Of a stretch of DNA of 64,000 nucleotides, positions 38,593-49,607 are shown piece after piece (the first letter of the stretch is position 1; each line of letters begins with the position of its first letter). The stretch lies in the NCBI RefSeq assembly GCF_002087235.1, contig NZ_MUIO01000002.1, positions 62,001 through 126,000 on the forward strand. Reading direction: 5' to 3'. The DNA comes from Pseudomonas floridensis (GTDB lineage Bacteria; Pseudomonadota; Gammaproteobacteria; Pseudomonadales; Pseudomonadaceae). The translations under genes were made by a program, and so were the position numbers. Under the pieces are notes generated by a model. The model made no database searches and had not been told where the DNA came from. It saw nothing but the letters and a program-made list of their open reading frames with translations.

Positions 38593-39615
38593 TCAGGAAA
38601 GCACCCCGCCTGGCTGTACGGCGCGACGGGCATCCAGCCAGTCCTTCAATCGACGATAAAGCCCCTTCTCGATCCACTCGTAACTGAGCCACGCACCAAT
38701 GGCGATGACCGGTACGCAGAAGGCGAAAACCACATACGGGCTCAGACCATAACGCTGCGCCATTAACAGACCGCCGTACAGCACCAGTACATGCAGCAAG
38801 TACACCGAATATGAACAGTCGCCCAGCACCTTGAGCAGTTTGCTGCCTCTGAAATACGGTTCCAGCGAGATGCAGGACAACACGATCAAGGCGCTGGGCA
38901 ATCCCCAGTTGAGCAGGCGCTGCTCATTGGTCAGGTGATTGATCGCGTACAGCCCGACCGCGATGCCGGCCAGGGGTAGCCAAAGGGCTTCCTTGATCCA
39001 GCCGCGCCGATAGAGGATGCCGATGCCGATACCCAACAGAAATTCGTAAATGATGTCATTGCCATAGAAGCGACTGATCAGACCAGCCCGTGCCAGCACT
39101 TCGCTAACGCCGAACAGGGCGGCGGCGATGATCAGTGGCCGGTGGCGCTGCTTGAACAGAAACACCATGGAGAACAGCAGGTAAAAGAACATTTCATAAT
39201 TGAGCGTCCAGCCGACGTTCAATGTGGGATACAGCCCATAGCCTCCCGGATTTTCCGAAGGAATGAACACCAGCGACAACAGGAAGTTCTGCCAGCCAAT
39301 GACCTGATGCGGCAGCATTGGCGCGGCAGCCAGCAGTAACAGGCCCATAGCTGCGGTGTACAGCCAGTAGGCAGGCACGATACGAATGAGACGGTGGAGG
39401 ATGAAACGCCCGGCGGGCATGTCACTTTTTTGGGTGGAGAGGAAGATGACCAGCCCGCTGATCACGAAAAAGATATCGACGCCGACTGCGCCCTTGGAGA
39501 CAAAAAACTCGCCAATGGGACCACTGGCCTTGAAGTCGTAAAAAATCTGCATGAAGTGATGACACACCACGACCCACGCTGCGAATGCCCGTAAGGCCTG
39601 TACCGAAATCAACAT
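38593..39615 (-). CDS. Acyltransferase-3 family membrane protein (O-acetyltransferase)
   Basis: A 340-residue integral membrane acyltransferase from ATG 39615 (AGAGG upstream); the 54 residues read before it look unrelated. About ten hydrophobic segments are visible. The family motifs are [18 protein letters not shown] with the catalytic His near residue 18, [14 protein letters not shown], and the [10 protein letters not shown] segment. Such proteins add acetyl or other acyl groups to surface polysaccharide, lipid A or membrane lipids. No polysaccharide genes are nearby, so the substrate is unknown. It lies between nfuA and cti, on the same strand as both. Confidence 0.88.
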   Translation of the reverse strand: MLISVQALRAFAAWVVVCHHFMQIFYDFKASGPIGEFFVSKGAVGVDIFFVISGLVIFLSTQKSDMPAGRFILHRLIRIVPAYWLYTAAMGLLLLAAAPMLPHQVIGWQNFLLSLVFIPSENPGGYGLYPTLNVGWTLNYEMFFYLLFSMVFLFKQRHRPLIIAAALFGVSEVLARAGLISRFYGNDIIYEFLLGIGIGILYRRGWIKEALWLPLAGIAVGLYAINHLTNEQRLLNWGLPSALIVLSCISLEPYFRGSKLLKVLGDCSYSVYLLHVLVLYGGLLMAQRYGLSPYVVFAFCVPVIAIGAWLSYEWIEKGLYRRLKDWLDARRAVQPGGVLS

Positions 39616-39802
39616 CCAAAAAACCTCTACTGCCTGACTTTTCAACCAGGAATCAAGGCTCGACTTCAGCCGTTGGTTCCGTGGCGCGCTCCTTTCGGAC
39701 CGCCTTTTTGAAAAAAAGATCGTGGAAAATACGATCCGTTCAGGTTTGCAGGGATGGCCGCAGGCCATGTATTTCATGGCACGCAGCCGGAAATCGCCGG
39801 AT

Positions 39803-42112
39803 TCAGAGGTTCTCGTAGCGGTTCATGTCCAACACCGCCGCTTCGCGCGGTTCAGTTTCGTTCAGGTAGCGGTTCAGGTCGTGAAAGTAGGTCCAAAACA
39901 GCGGATGGGTACGTCGGATGCCCCAGCGTTGAACGATCCGTTCGAAACTCGCCTGATCCTTACTCTGCTGCATGGCATCGACGAAGGCCGGAACATCGGC
40001 CACCGAAACGTTGAACATGAAGTTGGGATAGCTGCTGAGCACGCCTGGATAGATCGTCAGCGTGTCCAGCCCCGGAATATAGCGGTATGACTCGCCGAGC
40101 AGAAACGCCACGTTGGTGTGCGCACGGTTGCGCAGCATGCTGTATATCACCCGCCTGCCGCTGCCGTCTTCGATGCGCAGCATGGTGGCTTCCGGCAACT
40201 GATCGATGACCTTGAGCCCCGCGGCGGGTCGCGAAGTCAACCGACTGAGCGCCTGCTCCGCCTGCGCGAAGCCGGCACTCAGGCCCGGACGCGAGCAGTA
40301 GGCGCCACTGCAGCGGTTGATCGGGTCAGGTGACGCATTGAGGCTGCCAGCACGCTGAATCAGCTTGTCGGCGAAGTCGCGCACCGGATGCTTTTCATCC
40401 AGCCCGATACCGCTGGGCGTGTCGTCGTCGATGGCCTGATAGTCCAGCCACATCTTGAACTTGCCGCTGTCCTGGTACAGATCACCGAGCAGGCCTTCGC
40501 GCAGGTCAGCCGGCATCAGGCGCAGGAAGTTGATCTCCGCACCGTTGCGAATCAGATCGAAATACAACCGTGTCTGCGCCTGATGGGAGACGTTGCCGTA
40601 GACGTCAAAGTTGACCGCCAACTGATAGTAGGTCCGCTCCAGCAACGGGTAATCGAACAGCCACATGGAATGCGGCACGTCGCCGATCAGCCCCTTGGTC
40701 ACTGACGCGCTGTCGAAATGACGGAAGACGGTCAACAAGGCATTGTCGTTGCCGGTCCACAGATCGCTCCAGCCTGGCGGTGGCTTCCTGGCGTAGGTGT
40801 CACGACGCAGGTCTTCGTATTGGTTGCGGCGATCACGGTACGAGAGCCACACGCTCAAGACACTGCCGACGTCGTCGTTCTGTCCCGGCATGGCCAGCAG
40901 CGGCGTGGCCTGCCCTCGATAGGCCGCATCGGTCAGGTAACGATCATGCTCAGGCTCCTGAAACATCACCCAGAACTGATCGCGAATCACGTCCGTTGCG
41001 ATCTGCCCTCGGCACACCGGGCCGCGAATGAACGTGCGCACGAAATACTCGGCGTTATCCAGCATGAACTGATAGCGCGCCGCGGCCGGAATTGCCTCGA
41101 AGGTCAGGAAAGGATTGGCCCGATGCCCAGGACCGTAGCCCGGCAATGCGCTGACCTTCCAGTCGTTGGCGTAGAACAGTTGCTTGACCCGCGCCATCTT
41201 CTGCGGGCTCAGGGCATACGTGATGTGGGTCTTGTGCACGATCACGCCCTGCACCGGCACGAGCCGGTAATAGAAATCGCTGCCAGGGTCGTCGTCGGGG
41301 CGCCGGGTGGCGATCAAATCCACCGGTTTCCCGCTCGGGCTGCGTGAACGCACCCATTGATAGAAATGCCCGACCTCGCCATCCTGGAAATAGATATGCG
41401 CCAGAAACAGATGCTCGAACAGCCAGCGTGCGACCAGGGTCTGATTGGCACCAGGCTGATTGAGCAGGTTTTCCCATGCCGTAATCTGCGCAGCCTCGCT
41501 TACCGTCGGCGTAAGCGGCTGTTGCTCGACCGGAGCCCCGGCGGCCAGCCAGCGTTGTAGCGTCTGATATTCGGCATCGGTCAGCCCCGCCACGGCCAGC
41601 GGCATGCCTTGTTGAGCGTGCGCTGCAGCGTAGGCGTTGAATTCACCCGGCAACGGGCAGACGTTTTCCCGGTTGATGCCCAGCGCAATGCTGTCGGGAA
41701 TCTTGCTGTTGGCGGGCAACGGGGCGCTGCGCCCCAGTTCCAGCATGCGCGCCATCAAAGCGGCCTGACTGCCTTGCGCGTCCAGTACCGAATAGAAGCC
41801 CTTGCCGCGCCAGGCGTCAGTGTCCCGGGCGTCATAAAAAAGACGTGTCGGCGCGACCGCCTGCGTCCGATCGCCTTGATAGACCGGTATCTTGTTCGCA
41901 CCGCGACTCACACCTTCGCCGCTGCCCAGGTTCAACTGGCACGGTGCATCGTTGCAGGCATGGCAGGCCACGCACTTTTCGGTAAGGATCGGCTGAATGT
42001 CCCGCACGTAGGAAACGGCAGGAGAGGACATGGGAGGCATCGTCTGACTCTGGGCGTGAAGAGTGCAGCAAGAAAAAAGCAGGACGATGCCTGCCCACAA
42101 GCGGTACGGCAT
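39803..42112 (-). CDS. cti: Fatty acid cis/trans isomerase (heme c enzyme)
   Basis: A 769-residue periplasmic protein. After a signal peptide (about 1-20) a c-type heme motif C47-x2-C50-H51 sits in TEKCVACHACNDAPC. The long remainder matches the Cti family, including YSMLRNRAHTNVAFLLGESYRYIPG and the C-terminal FDRxVQRWGIRRTHPLFW-like region. Cti turns cis into trans unsaturated fatty acids in membrane phospholipids, a fast response of Pseudomonas and Vibrio to solvents and heat. It is divergent from metH, as in other pseudomonads. Confidence 0.93.
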   Translation of the reverse strand: MPYRLWAGIVLLFSCCTLHAQSQTMPPMSSPAVSYVRDIQPILTEKCVACHACNDAPCQLNLGSGEGVSRGANKIPVYQGDRTQAVAPTRLFYDARDTDAWRGKGFYSVLDAQGSQAALMARMLELGRSAPLPANSKIPDSIALGINRENVCPLPGEFNAYAAAHAQQGMPLAVAGLTDAEYQTLQRWLAAGAPVEQQPLTPTVSEAAQITAWENLLNQPGANQTLVARWLFEHLFLAHIYFQDGEVGHFYQWVRSRSPSGKPVDLIATRRPDDDPGSDFYYRLVPVQGVIVHKTHITYALSPQKMARVKQLFYANDWKVSALPGYGPGHRANPFLTFEAIPAAARYQFMLDNAEYFVRTFIRGPVCRGQIATDVIRDQFWVMFQEPEHDRYLTDAAYRGQATPLLAMPGQNDDVGSVLSVWLSYRDRRNQYEDLRRDTYARKPPPGWSDLWTGNDNALLTVFRHFDSASVTKGLIGDVPHSMWLFDYPLLERTYYQLAVNFDVYGNVSHQAQTRLYFDLIRNGAEINFLRLMPADLREGLLGDLYQDSGKFKMWLDYQAIDDDTPSGIGLDEKHPVRDFADKLIQRAGSLNASPDPINRCSGAYCSRPGLSAGFAQAEQALSRLTSRPAAGLKVIDQLPEATMLRIEDGSGRRVIYSMLRNRAHTNVAFLLGESYRYIPGLDTLTIYPGVLSSYPNFMFNVSVADVPAFVDAMQQSKDQASFERIVQRWGIRRTHPLFWTYFHDLNRYLNETEPREAAVLDMNRYENL

Positions 42113-42269
42113 GGCACCAGAGCCTTGATATTAAAATGGCGCAATTCTACAAGGCTCGGCCATCACCCAACATGAGCGATTTTCATGCAAAAGCCCTGAC
42201 AACACCAAATCCGTTCCGGTTTGCTATTATCCCGTTCTTTACGTATCGACCTTCTCAAGGTAGCCCCCA

Positions 42270-45200
42270 ATGTCTGACCGCAGCGCCCGCCATCAAGCCT
42301 TTCTCGACGCTCTGAAACAGAGGATCCTGATCCTCGATGGCGGCATGGGCACCATGATCCAGAGCTACCGGCTCGAGGAGCAGGACTACCGTGGCAAGCG
42401 TTTCGCGGACTGGCCCAGCGATGTCAAAGGCAACAACGACCTGTTGATCCTGACTCGACCGGACGTGATTGGCGCCATCGAGAAGGAATACCTGGATGCC
42501 GGGGCCGACATCCTCGAAACCAACACCTTCAACGCCACACAGGTGTCCCAGGCCGACTACGGCATGGAGTCCCTCGTTTATGAACTGAACGTAGAAGGCG
42601 CTCGTCTGGCACGCAAGGTGGCAGACGCCAAGACGCTGGAAACGCCGGACAAGCCGCGCTTCGTCGCTGGTGTGCTCGGCCCGACCAGCCGGACCTGCTC
42701 GCTGTCACCGGACGTCAACAATCCGGGCTATCGCAACGTCACTTTCGACGAACTGGTAGAGAACTACACCGAAGCGACACGCGGCCTGATCGAAGGCGGC
42801 GCGGACCTGATCCTGATCGAAACCATCTTCGATACCCTGAACGCCAAGGCCGCCATCTTTGCCGTGCAAGGTGTGTTCGAGGAACTGGGCTTCGAGCTGC
42901 CGATCATGATCTCCGGCACCATCACCGACGCCTCGGGCCGTACCCTTTCAGGACAGACCACCGAGGCATTCTGGAACTCGGTCAGCCATGCCAAACCGGT
43001 GTCGGTCGGCCTGAACTGCGCGCTGGGCGCCAGCGAATTGCGCCCGTACCTGCAGGAACTGGCCAACAAGGCCAACACCCATGTGTCCGCGCATCCGAAC
43101 GCCGGGTTGCCGAATGCGTTCGGCGAATACGACGAGTTGCCGAGCCAGACCGCGAAGATCATCGAAGAGTTCGCCGAAAGCGGCTTTCTGAACATCGTTG
43201 GCGGCTGCTGCGGCACCACGCCCGCGCATATCAAGGCCATTGCTCAGGCAGTATCGGGCTATGCGCCTCGCCAGATTCCGGACATTCCCAAGGCGTGCCG
43301 CTTGTCGGGACTTGAGCCGTTCACCATCGATCGTCAGTCTTTGTTCGTCAACGTCGGCGAGCGCACCAACATTACCGGCTCCGCCCGTTTTGCCCGCCTG
43401 ATCCGTGAAGACAATTACACCGAAGCGCTGGAAGTCGCCCTGCAGCAGGTCGAAGCCGGTGCCCAGGTGATCGACATCAACATGGACGAGGGCATGCTGG
43501 ACTCGAAGAAGGCCATGGTGACCTTCCTCAACCTGATCGCTGGCGAGCCGGACATTTCTCGCGTGCCGATCATGATCGACTCCTCCAAATGGGAAGTGAT
43601 CGAAGCCGGTCTGAAGTGCATTCAGGGCAAAGGCATCGTCAACTCCATTTCCATGAAGGAAGGCGTCGAGCAGTTCATTCATCACGCCAGACTGTGCAAA
43701 CGTTACGGCGCTGCGGTCGTGGTCATGGCCTTCGACGAACAGGGTCAGGCCGACACCGAGGCGCGCAAGAAGGAAATCTGCAAGCGCTCCTACGACATCC
43801 TGGTCAACGAAGTGGGCTTCCCGCCGGAAGACATCATTTTTGACCCGAACATCTTCGCCATCGCCACCGGCATCGAAGAGCACAACAATTATGCCGTGGA
43901 CTTCATCAACGCCTGCGCCTATATCCGCGACGAGCTGCCTTACGCGCTGACCTCTGGCGGCGTATCCAACGTTTCGTTCTCGTTCCGGGGCAACAATCCG
44001 GTACGTGAAGCGATTCACTCGGTGTTCCTGCTGCACGCGATCCGCAACGGCCTGAGCATGGGCATCGTCAACGCCGGGCAACTTGAGATCTACGATCAGA
44101 TCCCCGCCGAGCTGCGTGACTGCGTGGAAGATGTGGTGCTCAATCGCACCGCCGACGGCACCGATGCGTTGCTGGCGATCGCCGACAAATTCAAGGGCGA
44201 TGGCAGCGTCAAGGAAGCCGAAACCGAAGAGTGGCGCAGCTGGCCGGTCAATCAGCGGCTTGAGCACGCGCTGGTCAAAGGCATCACCACCCACATCGTC
44301 GAAGACACTGAAGAGTCCCGTCTGTCGTTCAACCGCCCTATCGAAGTAATCGAAGGACCATTGATGTCTGGCATGAACGTGGTCGGGGATCTGTTCGGCT
44401 CCGGCAAGATGTTCCTGCCGCAGGTGGTGAAATCCGCCCGTGTGATGAAACAGGCCGTGGCGCACCTGATTCCGTTCATCGAGCTGGAAAAAGGCGACAA
44501 GCCTGAAGCCAAGGGCAAGATCCTGATGGCCACGGTCAAAGGCGATGTGCACGACATCGGCAAAAACATCGTCGGCGTAGTGCTCGGCTGTAACGGCTAC
44601 GACATCGTCGACCTGGGCGTGATGGTACCTGCGGAGAAAATCCTGCAAGTGGCTCGCGACGAGAAATGCGACATCATTGGCCTGTCGGGCCTGATCACAC
44701 CGTCGCTGGATGAGATGGTGCATGTCGCACGGGAAATGCAGCGTCAGGATTTCCACCTGCCACTGATGATCGGCGGCGCGACCACGTCCAAGGCGCACAC
44801 CGCAGTCAAGATCGAACCCAGGTACAGCAACGATGCGGTGATCTATGTCACCGATGCGTCGCGTGCGGTGGGCGTTGCCACCCAGTTGCTGTCCAGGGAA
44901 CTCAAGCCTGCCTTCATCGAGAAGACCCGCCTGGAGTATGTCGAAGTGCGCGAACGCACCTCGGCCCGCAGCTCGCGTACCGAACGTTTGAGCTACGGCG
45001 CAGCAGTCGCCAAGAAGCCACAATTCGACTGGGCCAATTACACCCCAGCCCGGCCGACATTCACCGGCACTCGCGTTCTGAACGACATCGACCTCAACGT
45101 GCTGGCCGACTACATCGACTGGACGCCGTTTTTCATCTCGTGGGACCTGGCAGGCAAATACCCGCGCATCCTCACTGATGAAGTGGTGGGCGAAGCCGCG

Positions 45201-45989
45201 ACTGCTCTGTTCGCCGATGCCCGACAAATGCTGCGCAAACTGATCGATGAGAAACTGATCAGTGCCCGTGCAGTGTTCGGTTTCTGGCCTGCCAATCAGG
45301 TCGATCACGACGACCTCGAGGTCTATGGCGACGACGGCAAGCCGCTGGCCAAACTGCATCACTTACGCCAGCAGACCATCAAGCCCGACGGCAAGCCGAA
45401 TTTCTCGCTCGCCGATTTTGTTGCGCCGAAGGATAGCGGTCTGACCGACTACATCGGTGGCTTCATCACCACGGCAGGCATCGGTGCCGAGGAAGTGGCC
45501 AAGGCCTATCAGGACAAAGGCGACGATTACAACTCGATCATGGTCAAGGCGTTGGCCGACCGTCTGGCCGAAGCCTGTGCCGAATGGCTCCATCAACAGG
45601 TGCGCAAGGACTATTGGGGTTACGCCAAGGACGAAGCGCTGGACAACGAGGCGCTGATCAAGGAGCAGTACGTGGGCATTCGTCCGGCGCCGGGCTATCC
45701 GGCCTGCCCGGATCACACCGAAAAAGGCACCCTCTTCACCCTGCTCGACCCGCTGCCGGAAGGCACTGCGCAACATACGCCGGGCCGCAGCGGCGTGTTC
45801 CTCACCGAACACTACGCCATGTTCCCGGCGGCTGCGGTCAGCGGCTGGTACTTCGCTCACCCGCAGGCGCAGTACTTTGCCGTCGGCAAGATCGACAAGG
45901 ATCAGATCGAAAGCTACACCGCCCGTAAAGGACAGGACCTTAGCGTCACCGAGCGCTGGCTGGCACCGAATCTGGGCTACGATGAATAA
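42270..45989 (+). CDS. metH: Cobalamin-dependent methionine synthase
   Basis: A 1239-residue four-module enzyme that methylates homocysteine from methyltetrahydrofolate. The zinc-binding homocysteine module (1-330) has Cys250 in GLNCALGAS and Cys313-Cys314 in [11 protein letters not shown]. The folate module follows ([15 protein letters not shown]), then the cobalamin module with the B12-coordinating His761 in [12 protein letters not shown], and the reactivation module that binds SAM ([20 protein letters not shown] segment, [18 protein letters not shown]). The full length equals the E. coli enzyme. No cobalamin or SAM riboswitch was recognised in the 157-base leader. Confidence 0.97.
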   Translation: MSDRSARHQAFLDALKQRILILDGGMGTMIQSYRLEEQDYRGKRFADWPSDVKGNNDLLILTRPDVIGAIEKEYLDAGADILETNTFNATQVSQADYGMESLVYELNVEGARLARKVADAKTLETPDKPRFVAGVLGPTSRTCSLSPDVNNPGYRNVTFDELVENYTEATRGLIEGGADLILIETIFDTLNAKAAIFAVQGVFEELGFELPIMISGTITDASGRTLSGQTTEAFWNSVSHAKPVSVGLNCALGASELRPYLQELANKANTHVSAHPNAGLPNAFGEYDELPSQTAKIIEEFAESGFLNIVGGCCGTTPAHIKAIAQAVSGYAPRQIPDIPKACRLSGLEPFTIDRQSLFVNVGERTNITGSARFARLIREDNYTEALEVALQQVEAGAQVIDINMDEGMLDSKKAMVTFLNLIAGEPDISRVPIMIDSSKWEVIEAGLKCIQGKGIVNSISMKEGVEQFIHHARLCKRYGAAVVVMAFDEQGQADTEARKKEICKRSYDILVNEVGFPPEDIIFDPNIFAIATGIEEHNNYAVDFINACAYIRDELPYALTSGGVSNVSFSFRGNNPVREAIHSVFLLHAIRNGLSMGIVNAGQLEIYDQIPAELRDCVEDVVLNRTADGTDALLAIADKFKGDGSVKEAETEEWRSWPVNQRLEHALVKGITTHIVEDTEESRLSFNRPIEVIEGPLMSGMNVVGDLFGSGKMFLPQVVKSARVMKQAVAHLIPFIELEKGDKPEAKGKILMATVKGDVHDIGKNIVGVVLGCNGYDIVDLGVMVPAEKILQVARDEKCDIIGLSGLITPSLDEMVHVAREMQRQDFHLPLMIGGATTSKAHTAVKIEPRYSNDAVIYVTDASRAVGVATQLLSRELKPAFIEKTRLEYVEVRERTSARSSRTERLSYGAAVAKKPQFDWANYTPARPTFTGTRVLNDIDLNVLADYIDWTPFFISWDLAGKYPRILTDEVVGEAATALFADARQMLRKLIDEKLISARAVFGFWPANQVDHDDLEVYGDDGKPLAKLHHLRQQTIKPDGKPNFSLADFVAPKDSGLTDYIGGFITTAGIGAEEVAKAYQDKGDDYNSIMVKALADRLAEACAEWLHQQVRKDYWGYAKDEALDNEALIKEQYVGIRPAPGYPACPDHTEKGTLFTLLDPLPEGTAQHTPGRSGVFLTEHYAMFPAAAVSGWYFAHPQAQYFAVGKIDKDQIESYTARKGQDLSVTERWLAPNLGYDE

Positions 45990-46092
45990 GCCGCTGTAGC
46001 CGACAGTGTGTCGCCGGGCCCTCCGGCGAAAGACAGCTCGCTTGCATCCTGCGGCCCGATCAGGCTGAACAGACAGTGTGCAGGCGAGAGCT

Positions 46093-46323
46093 ATGGACGA
46101 TCATTGCGACGACTCACCCAAAAACAAGTCACCGACAGTGCGGCAGATGCTGCACAGCATTCTGGCGGCCGCATTCGGTGTACAGAGTGGCAAGAACCGC
46201 GAGCGTGATTTCACTCACGGCAAACCGGCGCACTTTCTGCTATTAGGGCTTTTGTGCACGGTCATCTTCGTCGCAGTACTGTTTGGCGTCGTGCAACTGG
46301 TGCTTTATCTGGCACTGGGATGA
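46093..46323 (+). CDS. DUF2970 small membrane protein
   Basis: A 76-residue protein. The N-terminal half holds a conserved amphipathic stretch (TVRQMLHSILAAAFGVQSGKNRERDF) and the C-terminal half one transmembrane helix (HFLLLGLLCTVIFVAVLFGVVQLVLYLAL). This is the DUF2970 pattern; no function is known. ATG 46093 is used; an in-frame GTG at 46078 adds five residues. Its end overlaps the convergent next gene by 19 bases. Confidence 0.8.
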   Translation: MDDHCDDSPKNKSPTVRQMLHSILAAAFGVQSGKNRERDFTHGKPAHFLLLGLLCTVIFVAVLFGVVQLVLYLALG

Positions 46324-47405
46324 GCACGGGGCAGCATGTTTTTCAGGGAAAACGGCGAGTCTTCGCCAGTCGCGCTCACATTGAACGCCTGTACGTCGAG
46401 CCGATAGTGCTCGTGCATCGTGGCTTCCAGAAAGCGCGGGGCATCCTGCCGCTCGACCAGATGCAACACCTGGATGACGCGTGAGCCGGCTTGCTTGTGG
46501 GTCTGGCGCTGGGCGGTGTCGTAGCGGTGCAGCAGAATCATTGCCCAGCCGCCAAGGGTGAAATGCCCGGTGGCCACCACACTCAAACGTCCGTCCAGTT
46601 GCGCCTGCAACGACAATGCAGTGCCGTTGATGGCGCTGAACAGAATGTCCCTGCCCGGCTGCCCGCCGCGCTCGCGCAGCGCGTCCATGGCACCGAAGGC
46701 CATCTGCTCGTTGGCCGACCAGATCAGGCGAATGTCCGGATAGCGGTTGAGCAGCACCCGCGCCTGCTCGAGCGCCCGGTCCCGACGCCAGCCACTCAAC
46801 ACGATCTGGCGCAGATGGACCTCCGGGTGTTCGGCCAGGGCGCGGCGCATGCCCATCTCACGATACAGAGATACCGGTGTGGTATTGGTGCCGGAAAAGG
46901 CCAGCATTTCCAACGTGGCGCCTTCAGCGACGGGTGCAGCCAGACTGATCAGGCGCTTGGCGGTCAGGTAGCCGCCCTCCTCATCGTTGCCCACCAGGCT
47001 GCCGATGAAATCGGGGTAGCGCGAGGGGAGATCGCCCAGGATGCGCAACTGATCCGCAGTGAACGTGTTATTGACCGCGAACAGCTTGACGCCACTGCCC
47101 TGCGACAGGCGCAAGATCTCCGGGGCGACGTTGAGTTCGTTGGAAAACAACAGGTAGTCCGGCCGAACGCTGCCCTGCAGCGTCTCGCGAGCCATGGCCA
47201 GCAGTTTGCGCGTATCACGGTCGGAGTGCAGCACCGTCAACGTCATGCCGGTCGTCGCTGCGGCGGACTGCATGACCCGCACATAGCTGCGCCAGTACCC
47301 GTCGGTCTCTGTACCGGGGCTGATGAATACCACGTTGGTCGCCCACGCCAGCCCCGTCCACAGACAGCCGAACAGCATTAGCCAATGGACCAGGAACACT
47401 TTCAT
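46305..47405 (-). CDS. ABC-type sugar-binding periplasmic protein (LacI/RbsB-type fold), orphan
   Basis: A 366-residue exported protein: signal peptide about 1-22 (MKVFLVHWLMLFGCLWTGLAWA), then a type-1 periplasmic binding domain beginning NVVFISPGTETDGYWRSYVRVMQSAAATTGM. Two lobes are clear, with LIWSANEQMAFGAMDALRERGG in the second. No ABC permease or ATPase is next to it, so it may feed a sensor or a distant transporter. The ligand is unknown. Its 3' end overlaps the DUF2970 gene on the other strand. Confidence 0.85.
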   Translation of the reverse strand: MKVFLVHWLMLFGCLWTGLAWATNVVFISPGTETDGYWRSYVRVMQSAAATTGMTLTVLHSDRDTRKLLAMARETLQGSVRPDYLLFSNELNVAPEILRLSQGSGVKLFAVNNTFTADQLRILGDLPSRYPDFIGSLVGNDEEGGYLTAKRLISLAAPVAEGATLEMLAFSGTNTTPVSLYREMGMRRALAEHPEVHLRQIVLSGWRRDRALEQARVLLNRYPDIRLIWSANEQMAFGAMDALRERGGQPGRDILFSAINGTALSLQAQLDGRLSVVATGHFTLGGWAMILLHRYDTAQRQTHKQAGSRVIQVLHLVERQDAPRFLEATMHEHYRLDVQAFNVSATGEDSPFSLKNMLPRAHPSAR

Positions 47406-47505
47406 ATATCCAGACCTTGAGCAGCAGGAATGATCGCTCTATGGCTGATCTATCGGCTGCAACCCCAAGGTTCTGGAGGGCATGACCGCATTCTTTGGCG
47501 GCAGC

Positions 47506-47619
47506 CTATTGTCCACTGACCCAGAACACCGCGGCGCCCACGGCCAGAATGATAATGAAGAGAATGGCCCAGGCATCCACGGAACTGTCGGGCTTGGTCG
47601 TTTTGGGGTGCTTGCTCAT
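47506..47619 (-). CDS. 37-residue single-pass membrane peptide, hypothetical
   Basis: The minus strand encodes MSKHPKTTKPDSSVDAWAIL plus a hydrophobic C-terminal half FIIILAVGAAVFWVSGQ. The ATG at 47619 has AGAGG eight bases upstream. The design (charged N-terminus, one membrane helix, short tail) is that of a real small membrane protein. It lies 100 bases upstream of the orphan sugar-binding gene on the same strand. It is too short for ordinary ORF detection; conservation in other pseudomonads is expected but not checked. Confidence 0.72.
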   Translation of the reverse strand: MSKHPKTTKPDSSVDAWAILFIIILAVGAAVFWVSGQ

Positions 47620-47948
47620 CGCATCGCCTCTTGTCAGTCTTATGGGTGATTGCATATGAAAAATAAAAGCAGCGCTCATCAGGCAGTGATCAAACGTCAG
47701 TTAAGTCGAGACTTGCCCACACGGCAAGCAGGGACATGTTTGCGAGCCGCAACGCTTATCGCTTTTAGTGATTTGCATATATATAAACATCACTTTTATC
47801 GATATCTGCAAACTGCTATCTTCGCCTCCGCTCCGATGGGAGTGCGCGACCGTGCGCGCAGAATTGATCAGATGACGCAGAGCCCTGCGCAACCGCATTA
47901 TTGGTGCAGCGGCATGGCGTCATTACGAAGCCTGAGAACAGGACCTAT
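47620..47948. other. 329-base leader region of cysI
   Basis: Divergent spacer between the small membrane peptide and cysI. An AT-rich core at about 47775-47812 contains GTGAT and ATCAC arms around a run of TA repeats, a possible site for a CysB-like regulator; no exact consensus was matched. No credible ORF fits here. Confidence 0.4.
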
Positions 47949-49607
47949 ATGTACGTATACGACGATTACGATCAGAGGATCATCGAGGACCGCGTCAAGC
48001 AGTTCCGGGATCAGACCCGACGCTACCTGGACGGGGAACTGAGCGAGGAAGAGTTTCGACCGTTGCGCCTGCAAAACGGTCTGTATGTCCAGCGTTTCGC
48101 GCCGATGCTGCGTGTGGCCGTGCCTTACGGCCAACTGACCTCGCGTCAGGCGCGCATGATGGCGAAAATTGCCCGTGATTTCGACAAGGGCTACGCCCAC
48201 ATCAGCACCCGGCAGAACGTCCAGTTCAACTGGCCGGCGCTGGAAGACGTGCCGGACATCCTGGCCGAGCTTGCCACCGTGCAGATGCACGCGATTCAGA
48301 CCAGCGGCAACTGCCTGCGCAACGTGACCACCGACCAGTTCGCCGGCGTCGCGGCCGATGAACTGGTGGACCCGCGCCCCTGGTGCGAAATCGTGCGCCA
48401 ATGGACCACCTTTCACCCGGAATTTGCCTATCTGCCGCGCAAATTCAAGATCGCGATCAACGGCTCGAGCGGTGATCGTGCGGCCATCGAAGTCCACGAC
48501 ATCGGCCTGGAACCGTTGCGCAACGAAGCCGGCGAACTGGGCTTCCGCGTTCTGGTCGGCGGTGGCTTGGGCCGTACCCCGGTGGTCGGCGCTTTCATCA
48601 ACGAGTTTTTGCCGTGGCAAGACCTGTTGAGCTATCTGGACGCCATCCTGCGTGTGTACAACCGCTATGGCCGTCGCGACAACAAATACAAGGCGCGGAT
48701 CAAGATTCTGGTCAAGGCGCTGACGCCGGAAGTGTTCGCCCAGAAGGTCGAAGCGGAAATGACTCATTTGCGCGGCGGACAGACCACGCTGACCGAAGCG
48801 GAAGTCGAACGCGTCTCGAAGCACTTCGTCGATCCCGATTACAAGGCACTGACCGAGCAGCACGCAGAGCTGGCGGCGCTGGATGCGCAGCACCCCGGTT
48901 TCGCTCGCTGGCGCCAGCGCAATGTGTTCGCGCACAAGAAGCCTGGCTATGTGGCTGTCACCCTGTCGCTCAAGCCAACCGGCGTTGCACCGGGTGACGT
49001 CACCGACAAACAGCTGGATGCCATCGCCGATCTGGCCGATCGTTACAGCTTCGGTGAACTGCGCACATCGCACGAGCAGAACATCATTCTGGCCGATGTC
49101 GAGCAGACCGCGCTGTTCACACTGTGGGGCGAGCTGCGTGAAAACGGTTTCGCGACGCCCAACATCGGGCTGCTCACCGATATCATCTGCTGCCCTGGCG
49201 GCGACTTCTGCTCGCTGGCCAACGCCAAGTCGATCCCGATTGCAGAATCGATCCAGCGCCGCTTCGACGATCTGGACTATCTGTTCGACATCGGCGAACT
49301 GGACCTCAATATTTCCGGTTGCATGAACGCCTGTGGTCACCACCACGTCGGTCATATCGGCATTCTGGGCGTAGACAAGAAAGGCGAAGAGTTCTATCAG
49401 GTGTCGCTGGGCGGCAGTGCCAGCCGCGATGCAAGCCTGGGCAAGATCCTCGGCCCGTCGTTCGCTCAGGAAGCAATGCCGGACGTGATCGAAAAGCTGA
49501 TCGACGTTTATGTCGAGAAGCGCACCGAAGACGAGCGCTTCATCGACACCTATCAGCGTATTGGCATTGACCCTTTCAAGGAGCGCGTCTATGCAGCGAA
49601 TCATTAA
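47949..49607 (+). CDS. cysI: Ferredoxin/NADPH sulfite reductase, siroheme and 4Fe-4S subunit
   Basis: A 552-residue assimilatory sulfite reductase from ATG 47949 (AGGA upstream). Two nitrite/sulfite-reductase half-domains repeat. The 4Fe-4S/siroheme ligands are Cys415 and Cys421 in IICCPGGDFCSLA and Cys458 and Cys462 in ISGCMNACGHHHVGH. Sulfite becomes sulfide for cysteine synthesis. This is the single-subunit Pseudomonas type; no flavoprotein subunit CysJ lies nearby. It overlaps the next gene by 17 bases. Confidence 0.93.
   Translation: MYVYDDYDQRIIEDRVKQFRDQTRRYLDGELSEEEFRPLRLQNGLYVQRFAPMLRVAVPYGQLTSRQARMMAKIARDFDKGYAHISTRQNVQFNWPALEDVPDILAELATVQMHAIQTSGNCLRNVTTDQFAGVAADELVDPRPWCEIVRQWTTFHPEFAYLPRKFKIAINGSSGDRAAIEVHDIGLEPLRNEAGELGFRVLVGGGLGRTPVVGAFINEFLPWQDLLSYLDAILRVYNRYGRRDNKYKARIKILVKALTPEVFAQKVEAEMTHLRGGQTTLTEAEVERVSKHFVDPDYKALTEQHAELAALDAQHPGFARWRQRNVFAHKKPGYVAVTLSLKPTGVAPGDVTDKQLDAIADLADRYSFGELRTSHEQNIILADVEQTALFTLWGELRENGFATPNIGLLTDIICCPGGDFCSLANAKSIPIAESIQRRFDDLDYLFDIGELDLNISGCMNACGHHHVGHIGILGVDKKGEEFYQVSLGGSASRDASLGKILGPSFAQEAMPDVIEKLIDVYVEKRTEDERFIDTYQRIGIDPFKERVYAANH

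Noticed and set aside
42113..42269. Possible cobalamin or SAM riboswitch before metH
   Set aside because: The spacer is only 157 bases and shared with cti; no B12-box or SAM-type core was found.
42948..45362. 804-residue minus-strand frame across metH
   Set aside because: It is a long open frame opposite a highly conserved gene, caused by GC-rich codon bias, and its composition (Gly/Asp/His/Gln-rich, no domains) is that of a shadow.
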